DNA of 15,790 nucleotides, taken from the NCBI GenBank assembly GCA_029288195.1, contig JARFPR010000364.1:1-15790 (forward strand), written 5' to 3'. Shown here in pieces: positions 1 through 6,020 of the stretch (position 1 is its first letter; every line of letters begins with the position of its first letter). Under the pieces are notes generated by a model. That model worked only from the letters and a program-made list of their open reading frames with translations, made no database searches and had not been told where the DNA came from. Source of the stretch: Gammaproteobacteria bacterium. Lineage in GTDB: Bacteria; Pseudomonadota; Gammaproteobacteria; GCA-001735895. A program made the position numbers and the translations under genes.

Positions 1-296
1 TCCGCCCTGATCAAGACGTTGCGGCTTTTGAAGGTCGCCTCGTAAATGACGGTCGCGCCCTGGTCGATCAGCTCCCGGGTTTTTGCAATCATGCCGTCGA
101 AGTTTTTCGGATCGTGTTCGATTTCAGTGCCGCCCGGGAACAGGTCCTGCGCGAGTTTGCCGGTACGGTGGCCGTTGGCAAAGATGAATTCCTGCCGCGG
201 GCTGGTGGGTGTCATTACTTCTCTTTTATGTTTATACAACCACAGCGCTTTGTGGCATTGTAAACCGCGGACATATTGTGATTTTGACAGCTGCAT
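1..296 (-). CDS. DUF2779 domain protein, N-terminal part (runs off left edge)
   Basis: The reading frame starts at ATG 296-294 and stays open for 98 codons to the window edge, so the C-terminal part is missing. The N-terminus reads MQLSKSQYVRGLQCHKALWL, followed by FANGHRTGKLAQDLFPGG and, near the edge, VIYEATF. This order (SKS-Y-x-G-L-x-C, GH-x-x-G-x-LA-x-x-LFP-GG, YEATF) is the start of DUF2779 proteins, which are thought to carry a PD-(D/E)XK nuclease-like fold; that fold is family knowledge, not visible here. An internal ATG at 215 is not the start, because conserved residues including the Cys lie upstream of it. GGGG lies 9 bases before the ATG as a possible ribosome site. It is divergent from the small membrane protein at 348, with 51 bases between the starts. 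Function unknown. Confidence 0.82.
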   Translation of the reverse strand, partial: MQLSKSQYVRGLQCHKALWLYKHKREVMTPTSPRQEFIFANGHRTGKLAQDLFPGGTEIEHDPKNFDGMIAKTRELIDQGATVIYEATFKSRNVLIRA

Positions 297-347
297 TCTT
301 ATATTCCCCGGTATAGAACGCGATCGGCATATCGGCCGAAGGGCGAC

Positions 348-506
348 ATGAAAATTAAACCAGATTCGATTTCAGCAGTATTAATTATTTTACTGATTGC
401 AACATTGCTTGCCTTCTTCACGGGGGTTTTCCCGTATCCTTATGGCTGGATCATTATAATGGTATTGCTTGTGTTCCGATTGAATGCCAACCAAAAGAAA
501 GAGTGA
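348..506 (+). CDS. Small two-helix membrane protein, 52 aa
   Basis: ATG at 348 follows a good ribosome site (GAAGG, 5-6 bases upstream), and the frame closes with TGA at 504-506. The protein begins MKIKPDSISAVLIILLIATL and has two hydrophobic stretches, about residues 8-26 and 31-43. A short FPYPYG turn joins them, and the end is basic and polar (NANQKKE). That is the look of a real small inner-membrane protein, with both ends probably cytoplasmic. I do not recognise a family. It is divergently transcribed from the DUF2779 gene and shares its 51-base promoter region. The main doubt is its short length. Confidence 0.6.
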   Translation: MKIKPDSISAVLIILLIATLLAFFTGVFPYPYGWIIIMVLLVFRLNANQKKE

Positions 507-595
507 TTGCTATTGATAAGCTGTTCGTAACGCAGGTGAAATGTGAGGCCTAATCCTGTATCTGCTTTTTCGCAATTTTGATTAAACGTATGCAA

Positions 596-1228
596 TTACC
601 TGAGGGGCACCCTCTCCCAGGCCGAGTGGCTCAGAGCGGTGCTTGTGCAGGACTGCAAGGATAAAACCCGCCAGCGATCCGATGGCGAGTAAGTGCTGGA
701 CGATTCATTTCCGACGGCCAGACATAGCTCGGAACCGCGCAATTTAATCTGACCATTTTCCATGTGATCGAACTTTTGCAGGTTGGACGTCTCGAAAAAT
801 GGCGTCCGTTGCTCGCACGGACGTAGTAGCACAGACGTTCCCGGCAGCACGGTATCGTTGACGCCAAAGGCAGTGACGCAAACGTTTGCGGCTGGGAAAA
901 CAAGCTGGCCCAGGCTGGTGTAAATGACGGCGCTATCTGGGGTTGCGCCGCCTTTACAGTTATGCGCGAACAGGGGCAGGTCAAGACGTAGATGGCTTCC
1001 CGTGCCTAGAATGTCGAAGCAGTAGCCGTCGACGGGACGATCCAGGCGATCTTTGAGGCGCACATGAATCAGGCCCCCGGTGGCAGCGTCAGTTGGGTTA
1101 GCTGCAGTGGCGGTGAACAGGATCGCCAGACTCATAAGCAGTAACTGTGAAAGACCCAGTTTCCTTATCGCATAGCCGTGGCGGCTGTCGACTTCGTGAG
1201 TTGAGGGTAGGGTGGCTTTATCCCGCAT
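596..1228 (-). CDS. Secreted ricin-type beta-trefoil lectin-like protein
   Basis: The predicted protein has 210 residues. A hydrophobic signal segment lies at about residues 24-43 (KLGLSQLLLMSLAILFTATA), so export to the periplasm or outside is likely. The rest shows three similar lobes, each opening with a Cys-hydrophobic pattern and closing with a Cys: C70 to C91 (CFDILG...HNC), C117 to C138 (CVTAFG...RPC) and C169 to C194 (CLAVG...SLQSC). The last lobe carries D-R-W-R, where ricin B repeats have QxW. The six paired cysteines and the three-fold plan fit a carbohydrate-binding beta-trefoil; no catalytic domain is attached. The start at ATG 1228 leaves a rather long basic leader (about 23 residues) before the hydrophobic core, but no better in-frame start was seen; AGGG lies about 10 bases upstream. 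The ligand cannot be inferred. Confidence 0.72.
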   Translation of the reverse strand: MRDKATLPSTHEVDSRHGYAIRKLGLSQLLLMSLAILFTATAANPTDAATGGLIHVRLKDRLDRPVDGYCFDILGTGSHLRLDLPLFAHNCKGGATPDSAVIYTSLGQLVFPAANVCVTAFGVNDTVLPGTSVLLRPCEQRTPFFETSNLQKFDHMENGQIKLRGSELCLAVGNESSSTYSPSDRWRVLSLQSCTSTALSHSAWERVPLR

Positions 1229-1290
1229 TGGTGATGCCCTGGTGCAATAGTCGGGCTAGATTCCGTCAAGTCGTGGACTTTGTCCAGTAA

Positions 1291-1314
1291 TTACGGGGAC
1301 AGTACACCTATTAG
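1291..1314 (+). repeat. GGGGACA-type repeat, copy A (mobile-element end remnant)
   Basis: TTACGGGGACAGTACACCTA (1291-1310) closely matches copy B at 4785 (TTACGTGGACAGTATACTTA): 17 of 20 bases are identical. A small hairpin, TGGAC-TTT-GTCCA (1274-1286), lies just upstream. No matching right-hand end was found nearby. Sequences of this form are common next to REP-associated (Y1, IS200-like) transposase genes in gammaproteobacteria; this assignment is from memory of the family and is an inference. The copy lies upstream of the lectin-like gene. Confidence 0.5.
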
Positions 1315-1410
1315 GTATATTGTTGAGCGGTGGTCTGTTTCTAGTTGGTTGAAAACAGCATTACTGGAGTTAGGAATAATGCTCCCCGAACTGACGAAGG
1401 GAATCGAGGA

Positions 1411-1854
1411 TCAGTGTTCGGCGAACACCTGGGTATTGCCTTTTTTATCGAAACTGATGACATCGTAGGGCTGTTTGGTGTTGCCCTGCTCCATACCCGG
1501 GGTGCCGATCGGCATGCCGGGAACCGCGATTCCGGTAACCTCCGGTCGGAACAACAGCAGACGCTTGATGTCGCGGTGGGTAATATGACCCTCGATGACA
1601 TAGCCGTCGATGACGGCGGTATGGCAGGCAGCCAGTTTCTCGGGTACGCCGAGCCGCTTTTTCACCTCGAAAACGTCTCGTGTATGCTCGATGGTGACGT
1701 TGTAATTCTTTTCCTCGAGATAGCGAACCCACTTGGTGCAGCAGCCGCACTCGGGATTTTTGTAAACCACGATTTCTTTCGTCAGGCCGTCATCAGCCTG
1801 GCTTATATTTAGAGCCAGAATGCACATCGCTGCCGCGAGTAAGATCGATTTCAA
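1411..1854 (-). CDS. DUF411 periplasmic metal-related protein
   Basis: The product has 147 residues. A signal peptide (about residues 1-20, ending SQA-DD) leads to a mature domain with the full DUF411 signature: VYKNPECGCC (C36, C38, C39) then W42, ACHTAVIDGYVIEGH (C77, H78, H90) and GIAVPGMPIGTPGME (108-122). DUF411 proteins are often found near copper or other metal-resistance genes and the cysteine cluster suggests metal or redox chemistry, but no metal-resistance genes are visible beside it here. The start is TTG (1854-1852), chosen because AAGGGAG lies 7 bases upstream and the signal peptide starts there (M-K-S-I-L-L); there is no ATG alternative. Length is normal for the family, with no sign of damage. 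Confidence 0.9.
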   Translation of the reverse strand: MKSILLAAAMCILALNISQADDGLTKEIVVYKNPECGCCTKWVRYLEEKNYNVTIEHTRDVFEVKKRLGVPEKLAACHTAVIDGYVIEGHITHRDIKRLLLFRPEVTGIAVPGMPIGTPGMEQGNTKQPYDVISFDKKGNTQVFAEH

Positions 1855-2162
1855 CGCGATACTCCCTTCGATATCTAACGCTAATACCCACTAACTATAG
1901 ATGGTGCTGGCCATTAATTCAGGATCAGCGTGTTTCGAAGTTGGGCCCGTATATGGGGCAGGCCTTACATTTGATGCGCTTGCTCGAATGTGGGATGTCA
2001 GGCTTAACCCCCTTTGGTCTTTACGATTTTTGGAAATGAGGATTACCTGACAATCGAATAATTGACTAATCCTCTTTCAATAATTTAATACTGCCGATAT
2101 CGCGATTGGCCCTGGGAATGGCAGGCTTTAAACTTTCAACATCGAGGTAAGAGGGAATTGCG
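1855..2162. other. 308-base intergenic region upstream of the CBS gene
   Basis: This gap separates the DUF411 gene start (minus) from the CBS-domain gene start (plus) and so should hold two divergent promoters. I see one promoter candidate for the CBS gene and an inverted repeat, GAGGATTA (2038-2045) and TAATCCTC (2067-2074), with a 21-base loop that overlaps the -35 box. The repeat extends by GAAA/TTTC with a one-base bulge. A 28-codon ATG frame (1953-2039) has no ribosome site and was not called. Confidence 0.5.
2062..2089 (+). promoter_or_regulatory. Candidate sigma-70 promoter of the CBS gene
   Basis: TTGACT (2062-2067) and TTTAAT (2084-2089) are 16 bases apart; each matches the consensus at 5 of 6 bases. 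The expected start is near 2096, giving a leader of about 65 bases. The -35 box lies within the right arm region of the 2038-2074 inverted repeat, so a protein bound there could control the promoter. Confidence 0.4.
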
Positions 2163-2543
2163 ATGCAAGTAGAAAGTTATATGTCACATGCGCCAATCAC
2201 CATTCGCGACGACACGGACTACTGGAAGGCGTCCGAGATAATGCGGGAAAAGGATCTGCACCATATTCCGGTTATCAATCAAGACGAAACGGTTGTTGGT
2301 ATCTTGACCCTTCGTGACCTGAAGATGGCTGCAATGCATTTCGGGGGAGCACATGTGGAAGTGTCCGAAGTGATGCACAGCCCGGTCGTCACGGTGGCAC
2401 CCGGCCAGGCATTGGCAGATGCGGCCAGAATAATGATCGATAATAGAATAGGCGGCCTGCCCGTTTTGGACGACGGCGGCCAGATTGTAGGCATTCTGAC
2501 CGAAACGGATCTACTGCGCGCCCTGGTCGATCAGCTAAGCTGA
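2163..2543 (+). CDS. Stand-alone two-CBS-domain protein
   Basis: The 126-residue product consists almost entirely of two CBS motifs. The first covers about residues 5-60 (YMSHAPITI...IPVINQDETVVGILTLRDL) and the second about 68-124 (VMHSPVVTVAPGQALADAA...GLPVLDDGGQIVGILTETDL). Paired CBS motifs form a Bateman module that usually binds adenosyl ligands such as AMP or ATP and acts as an energy sensor. With no attached effector domain, the partner is unknown. There is no signal peptide or membrane segment, so it is cytoplasmic. The start is supported by GAGGTAAGAGGG just upstream. The stop codon overlaps the inverted repeat described next. Confidence 0.9.
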   Translation: MQVESYMSHAPITIRDDTDYWKASEIMREKDLHHIPVINQDETVVGILTLRDLKMAAMHFGGAHVEVSEVMHSPVVTVAPGQALADAARIMIDNRIGGLPVLDDGGQIVGILTETDLLRALVDQLS

Positions 2544-2596
2544 ATTATGGTGATAGTTTACTAATCTCCGAATTAAGTAAACTGCCACCATAATTC
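2542..2596. repeat. Long imperfect inverted repeat at the end of the CBS gene
   Basis: The left arm at 2542-2562 (GAATTATGGTG, two variable bases, AGTTTACT) is the reverse complement of the right arm at 2576-2596 at 19 of 21 positions. The only mismatch is AT (2553-2554) facing GC (2584-2585). The loop is 13 bases. The left arm includes the last two bases of the stop codon. It could act as a transcript-stabilising or terminating hairpin between the CBS gene and the leftward TetR gene, but there is no clear T-run after either arm. A small palindromic element is the alternative. Confidence 0.7.
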
Positions 2597-2634
2597 CGGG
2601 TCGATTCAAGCGGAAATCCAGACCTACATCGCTT

Positions 2635-3246
2635 TTAGCCCGCCAGTGACGGTTGCACGGTTTTCAGCATGTCGGCCGCCATTTGCATTTTTTCTGCCTT
2701 TTCCCGCTGACGGGCAATCGGGCCATCGATAAATAAGCTCGCCAGGCCATGTACTGCTGACCAGGCCAATAATTCCTGCGGGCTAAAGGCGGCCTCATCG
2801 TCATCCGGCAAGGTGTCGGCGAATCCCCCGCGCATATGTTCGCCAAGCTTCCTGGTCGCTTCGTGATATACGGGGTCGTTGGAATAGATACCTTCTTCGT
2901 ACCACATGGCGCGGAAGAAAGCCGGTTTGTCGAGCGCAAATTCGATGTAGGCGAGCCCGACCGCTCGAAATGAATCGGCGTCCTCGAGTCGCGCGCGCTC
3001 GGCTGCTGCGATCATGTGGTCCGAAAGGTCATTTAATGCGCGCGCTGCAAACGCCGTAATTAGCGAGCGCTTGTCGGCATAGTGACGAAATGCCGATGAC
3101 GGAGCGACACCGGCGAGTTTGGCACAGCCACGCAGGGTAACGGCTTCGAGACCGAACTGGGTTGCCAGTTCGTCGACCGCATCCAGTAATGACTCGGCCA
3201 GGTTGCCATGATGGTAGCCGCGTTTTTGCCTGGGGTTGAACTTCAT
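2635..3246 (-). CDS. TetR/AcrR-family transcriptional repressor
   Basis: The N-terminal third is a typical TetR helix-turn-helix: KRGYHHGNLAESLLDA, then LEAVTLRGCAKLAGVAPSSA and FRHYADKRSLITAFAARAL. The C-terminal ligand/dimer domain (FALDKPAFFRAMWYEEG..., LLAWSAVHGLASLFIDG) resembles the TetR_C_13/WHG type. From ATG 3246 the protein has 203 residues. An in-frame GTG at 3261 would add five (MRSRA) but has no ribosome site; AAGG overlaps it. The ATG site is also weak, so the start is not certain. The gene is divergent from the DUF2852 gene, and the region between them carries two copies of one palindrome, one six bases from the GTG. This suggests self-repression and control of the neighbour. 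The inducer cannot be told from sequence. Confidence 0.9.
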   Translation of the reverse strand: MKFNPRQKRGYHHGNLAESLLDAVDELATQFGLEAVTLRGCAKLAGVAPSSAFRHYADKRSLITAFAARALNDLSDHMIAAAERARLEDADSFRAVGLAYIEFALDKPAFFRAMWYEEGIYSNDPVYHEATRKLGEHMRGGFADTLPDDDEAAFSPQELLAWSAVHGLASLFIDGPIARQREKAEKMQMAADMLKTVQPSLAG

Positions 3247-3266
3247 CGCTCGAGACCGCACCTTGT

Positions 3267-3287
3267 TATGTGGACAGCGTTCACTTT
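3267..3287. promoter_or_regulatory. Operator-like palindrome 2 (next to tetR gene)
   Basis: TATGTGGAC, three bases AGC, then GTTCACTTT. It has the same length, spacing and sequence as the perfect palindrome at 3331-3351 except for one change in the left arm and two in the right. It lies just upstream of the TetR start. A TAAAAT -10-like box on the minus strand (3300-3295) would put the tetR transcript start at its edge; no good -35 was seen. Confidence 0.6.
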
Positions 3288-3301
3288 TTTTCCGATTTTA
3301 C

Positions 3302-3331
3302 TTGAAATCTACATAAATATCGGCATATTAT
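3302..3331 (+). promoter_or_regulatory. Candidate promoter of the DUF2852 gene
   Basis: TTGAAA (3302-3307) and TATTAT (3326-3331) are 18 bases apart. The -10 box touches the perfect palindrome at 3331-3351, so a bound TetR dimer would cover the transcription start near 3338. This is the usual layout of a TetR-repressed promoter. Confidence 0.5.
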
Positions 3332-3351
3332 ATGTGAACGTTGTTCACATA
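3331..3351. promoter_or_regulatory. Operator-like palindrome 1 (perfect, at DUF2852 promoter)
   Basis: Perfect 9-base arms TATGTGAAC (3331-3339) and GTTCACATA (3343-3351) flank a GTT centre. Length and symmetry fit a TetR-family operator. A second, slightly degenerate copy lies 64 bases away at 3267-3287. Confidence 0.68.
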
Positions 3352-3416
3352 AGTCAATATATTTTTAACCAGGCAGGACAAGAAAACTGCCTAAACAGTC
3401 GATTCAGGAGATCGAA

Positions 3417-3848
3417 ATGACATCTTCAACCGCCACCATGAATAACAATGGAACTCACAATAACGGCTCCGGATGCTGCGGATTCGGCACTCGCGCCAAC
3501 TGGTCCGTCACCAATATCGTTGCCATGGTTATCGGATTTGTGCTGTTCTGGCCGCTCGGCCTGTTCGTTTTGTACTGGATTTTCAAGGGCCGCAACGTAA
3601 CCGACATGCGGCGTCACTTTGTTGAAAAATGGAATCGATTCAAAGGCAACGAAGCCACTGAGGCAAGTGGAACAGACAACCAGATTTTCAACGAATATCA
3701 GCAGACGCAATTCGATCGCATTCGCGAAATCAAGGATGAAATCAAGGAACGGGCACGCCGTTTTGCCGATTTTCGATCCGACGCGAAACGTCGTGCCGAC
3801 GAAGAGGAATTTCGTCGCTTTATGGATGACTCGCCATCCAAAAAATAG
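3417..3848 (+). CDS. DUF2852 membrane protein, likely TetR-controlled
   Basis: The product has 143 residues. An Asn/Gly-rich N-terminus with a CC pair (C20, C21) leads to one membrane segment at about 31-56 (VTNIVAMVIGFVLFWPLGLF...). A charged cytoplasmic tail rich in Arg, Lys and Glu follows, probably coiled-coil (about 100-130), ending in ADEEEFRRFMDD. The WP-G-L membrane motif and the EEFRRFMD tail are the marks of DUF2852. The family's function is unknown. A strong ribosome site (AGGAG, 6 bases before ATG) sets the start. The gene is divergent from the TetR regulator, its promoter overlaps a perfect palindrome, and it ends 28 bases from the convergent amidohydrolase gene. Confidence 0.88.
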   Translation: MTSSTATMNNNGTHNNGSGCCGFGTRANWSVTNIVAMVIGFVLFWPLGLFVLYWIFKGRNVTDMRRHFVEKWNRFKGNEATEASGTDNQIFNEYQQTQFDRIREIKDEIKERARRFADFRSDAKRRADEEEFRRFMDDSPSKK

Positions 3849-3876
3849 GCCTCCCTGCCGGGTCCAGTAGTCCGCT

Positions 3877-4770
3877 TTACTCCCGCCTGAAGAGTCGGCG
3901 CGCGTTTTCCACGCTGATCTTGCGCCGCACGTCTGCGGGCAGGTCCGCAAGCCAGGCGCGGTGCCAGGCGATTAGCTGTTCGAAATAATCCCAGCCGTCG
4001 TCGGCTAGATCCCAGGATTGCGTTCGCGTGACCCGCCACACCGGGTCGGTACCGGTGACGAAACGGTCCGGGTGATCGATAACCAGCGCGCGCCATTCGG
4101 GCAGCAGGCGGCCGTCTTCGCCCGCCAGTCCACCGTAGCGCCACGGGTCGCGTGCGGAGAACTCGATCCAGGTGTTTGGGCAGGCCTCGACGATGCGCCG
4201 GATGTGTGACGGGTACAGATTGCCGCCGGCGTGTGCGAACAGGAGGTCCAGCGACGGGTAGGCGCGGCAAATCCCCAGTAAGGCCGCCTCGTTTCCTGAA
4301 TCGATGTGTATCAGCACCGGCACCCGGTACTCGACTGCGAGTGCCATCAACTGCACAAATACGTCGTTATCGAAACGCGGCTTAAACCCGGTCATGAAGT
4401 GAATTTCACCGATTCCGTGATAGTCGCCGGCACTTAATCCAGCCTTCGCCATGGTGACGACGCGCGGGTCCAGGTGCCAGTCGCGGCGACCCAGTTCGTG
4501 AATATACGGCGAAAACAGCGGGATGACGCGACCGCCCGAAGCACGAGCGAGCTCGAGTGCGAGTTCAGAAGGCGTTCCTGCGGCGACCGCGAATTCGACG
4601 CCCGCGGCTTGCAGCTTGGCGGCAACCTGTCCGGCGTCGATGACTTCACGCTGGTCCCAGTTGAAGTGCACATGCACATCCGCGAACGGTTGTGCGGTAC
4701 TGGCCACATTCGACCACGCGAGCAGTGCTCCCGCTGCCAATCCACGCTTGAAGGTTACTGGACTTATCAT
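3877..4770 (-). CDS. Exported amidohydrolase (amidohydrolase-2 type)
   Basis: The 297-residue protein starts with a signal peptide (about 1-26, FKRGLAAGALLAWSNVASTA). The metal-site residues of the amidohydrolase superfamily follow in order: H33 and H35 (DVHVHF), E122 (GIGEIHF), H155 (VLIHIDS), H180 (LFAHAGG) and D242 (VTGTDP). The TIM-barrel type resembles PF04909 (decarboxylase or lactonase-like) more than TatD. The substrate is unknown. The signal peptide suggests periplasmic action, which is less common for this family. GGAA lies a few bases before ATG 4770. The upstream promoter space is partly taken up by repeat copy B. It may be transcribed from there or by readthrough from the patatin gene 102 bases upstream, which points the same way. 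Confidence 0.82.
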   Translation of the reverse strand: MISPVTFKRGLAAGALLAWSNVASTAQPFADVHVHFNWDQREVIDAGQVAAKLQAAGVEFAVAAGTPSELALELARASGGRVIPLFSPYIHELGRRDWHLDPRVVTMAKAGLSAGDYHGIGEIHFMTGFKPRFDNDVFVQLMALAVEYRVPVLIHIDSGNEAALLGICRAYPSLDLLFAHAGGNLYPSHIRRIVEACPNTWIEFSARDPWRYGGLAGEDGRLLPEWRALVIDHPDRFVTGTDPVWRVTRTQSWDLADDGWDYFEQLIAWHRAWLADLPADVRRKISVENARRLFRRE

Positions 4771-4787
4771 TTCCTGTTCCGGAGTTA

Positions 4788-4850
4788 CGTGGACAGTATA
4801 CTTATTTCAATCCTGAAGCTCGCTAGTGGCTAACAGCTATGCTGTCCCCG
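4788..4850. repeat. GGGGACA-type element, copy B (63 bp with inverted ends)
   Basis: CGTGGACAG (4788-4796) and CTGTCCCCG (4842-4850) are inverted repeats matching at 8 of 9 positions. The left end continues TATACTTATTTC, close to copy A. Its ends resemble those of copy C at 7492-7563. It fits a short non-autonomous element or a remnant of one. It lies 17 bases upstream of the amidohydrolase start. Confidence 0.55.
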
Positions 4851-4872
4851 GGTATAAGAGCCCGATTGGCCG

Positions 4873-5934
4873 CTATCGGAATTCCTGTTTCAAATCTACA
4901 GTCGAACGCTTTCCGATCGCAGCGTAGTTTTCGTCGAGCCACGCCGCGGTTGCTTCACGACCCGCGTCACGTAGCCGGCAGAGAAAATCCCAGTCCGGGC
5001 TGAATTTGCTCGCGACGCTGAATTCGCTCATGGCATCGTCCGCGCGAATCGAATGGATATTGAGATGGGTAAAGTGAAAGTGATCGCGGAACTCGTCCTT
5101 GATCCAGCCTTCCTCGACGATCTTCTTGGCGAAGTGGATCGCGCGCATTTCACGCAGCAGCGAGGAGTTAAAGCTGATTTCATTGATGCGGTTGTGAATG
5201 TCATGCGAGGATTTCGGCACCTCGTCTCGCTCAATCGGATTGATGTGCAGTATGACGATGTCGTCGGTTTCGGTCTCGTAAATTAACGGGTAGAGCGCCG
5301 GGTTACCCATGTAACCGCCGTCCCAGTAGGCTTCGCCGTCGATCTCCACCGCCTGGAACAGCGTTGGCAGGCAGGCTGACGCCATCACGGCGTCGAGGCT
5401 CAGTTCTTCGTTGTGGAACACCTTGATCTTGTTGGTGCGCACGTTTGTGGCACAGATGAACATGTTGGTGCAATCGCAGCGTTTGATCTCGTCGAAATCC
5501 ACGTGTTGCTCGAGCACGTCGCGCAGCGGGTTGAAATCGAGCGGGTTAAACTGGTATGGGGAGAACACCTTACTGAAGGTATCAAACCAGTGATAGCTGA
5601 GCGACTGGTTGAGGTTTTCCCAGCCGCCGAAGTACTGCTCCCAGTAAGACGGTTTGACCGGGTTGTAGGGCTGGCCCGCCTCGCTCACGTCTTTCCAGAA
5701 GTCGTGCAGGGCCTGGCGCGCGCCGTCGGGACCGTGTTTCATCATGCCATAGGCGTAAACGGTAGTGTTCATCGCGCCGGCACTGGTGGCGCTGAGACCG
5801 TCGATCGAAAGGCGGCCATCGTCGCAGATCTGGTCCAGTACGCCCCAGGCAAAAGCGCCGTGCGCGCCACCGCCCTGTAGCGCAAGGTTGACCGTCTTGA
5901 ATTGGCTTTTCCTTGCTTTGGTACTTTTATTCAT
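4873..5934 (-). CDS. Patatin-like phospholipase/esterase with DUF3734-type C-terminus
   Basis: The 353-residue protein has the patatin fold markers: oxyanion loop LQGGGAHGAF (19-28), nucleophile S51 within SATSAGAMN, and D205 in the DGG motif (YWDGGYMGNP). The usual G-x-S-x-G elbow is A-T-S-A-G here; Ala for the first Gly is seen in this subgroup. The C-terminal part (HDIHNRINEISFNSSLLREMRAIHF) is typical of DUF3734. There is no signal peptide, so the enzyme is cytoplasmic. It follows bdhA by 86 bases in the same direction. Patatin-like proteins beside bdhA have been linked to intracellular polyhydroxyalkanoate depolymerases, so release of hydroxybutyrate for BdhA is a plausible but unproven role. 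AGGA lies 9 bases before the ATG. Confidence 0.88.
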   Translation of the reverse strand: MNKSTKARKSQFKTVNLALQGGGAHGAFAWGVLDQICDDGRLSIDGLSATSAGAMNTTVYAYGMMKHGPDGARQALHDFWKDVSEAGQPYNPVKPSYWEQYFGGWENLNQSLSYHWFDTFSKVFSPYQFNPLDFNPLRDVLEQHVDFDEIKRCDCTNMFICATNVRTNKIKVFHNEELSLDAVMASACLPTLFQAVEIDGEAYWDGGYMGNPALYPLIYETETDDIVILHINPIERDEVPKSSHDIHNRINEISFNSSLLREMRAIHFAKKIVEEGWIKDEFRDHFHFTHLNIHSIRADDAMSEFSVASKFSPDWDFLCRLRDAGREATAAWLDENYAAIGKRSTVDLKQEFR

Positions 5935-5971
5935 GGAGTTTATCCTGGATTGTCCTTATCGGATTTGGATG

Positions 5972-6005
5972 CGTCATTCCCGACCGCATGCGGTCGGGGA
6001 TGACG
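5972..6005. repeat. REP-like palindrome between bdhA and the patatin gene
   Basis: Two directly abutting 17-base arms, CGTCATTCCCGACCGCA and TGCGGTCGGGGATGACG, pair at every position except one, which would be G-U in RNA (5978/5999). GTCATTCCC...GGGATGAC is a common REP form in proteobacteria. No T-run follows, so it is more likely an RNA-stabilising or mobile repeat than a simple terminator. It sits inside the probable bdhA-patatin transcript. Confidence 0.78.
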
Positions 6006-6020
6006 GCTGGGTATCGATAC

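Noticed and set aside
46..351. 101-codon plus-strand frame at the left edge
   Set aside because: Antisense of the DUF2779 N-terminus, which has family motifs and its own start.
1345..1812. 155-codon plus-strand frame opposite the DUF411 gene
   Set aside because: Antisense shadow of a gene with complete DUF411 motifs and a strong ribosome site.
1953..2039. 28-codon frame starting MGQALHLMRLL in the gap before the CBS gene
   Set aside because: No ribosome site, too short to judge, and no membrane or motif pattern.
3267..3287. TGTGGACAG here as a fourth GGGGACA-type mobile repeat
   Set aside because: The stretch fits better as the second operator copy: same 9+3+9 layout as the perfect palindrome at 3331, and the TATACTTATT extension of the repeat family is missing.
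3698..4270. 190-codon minus-strand frame rich in Arg and Pro
   Set aside because: Shadow frame of the amidohydrolase gene that runs on into the antisense of the DUF2852 gene; no recognisable motifs.
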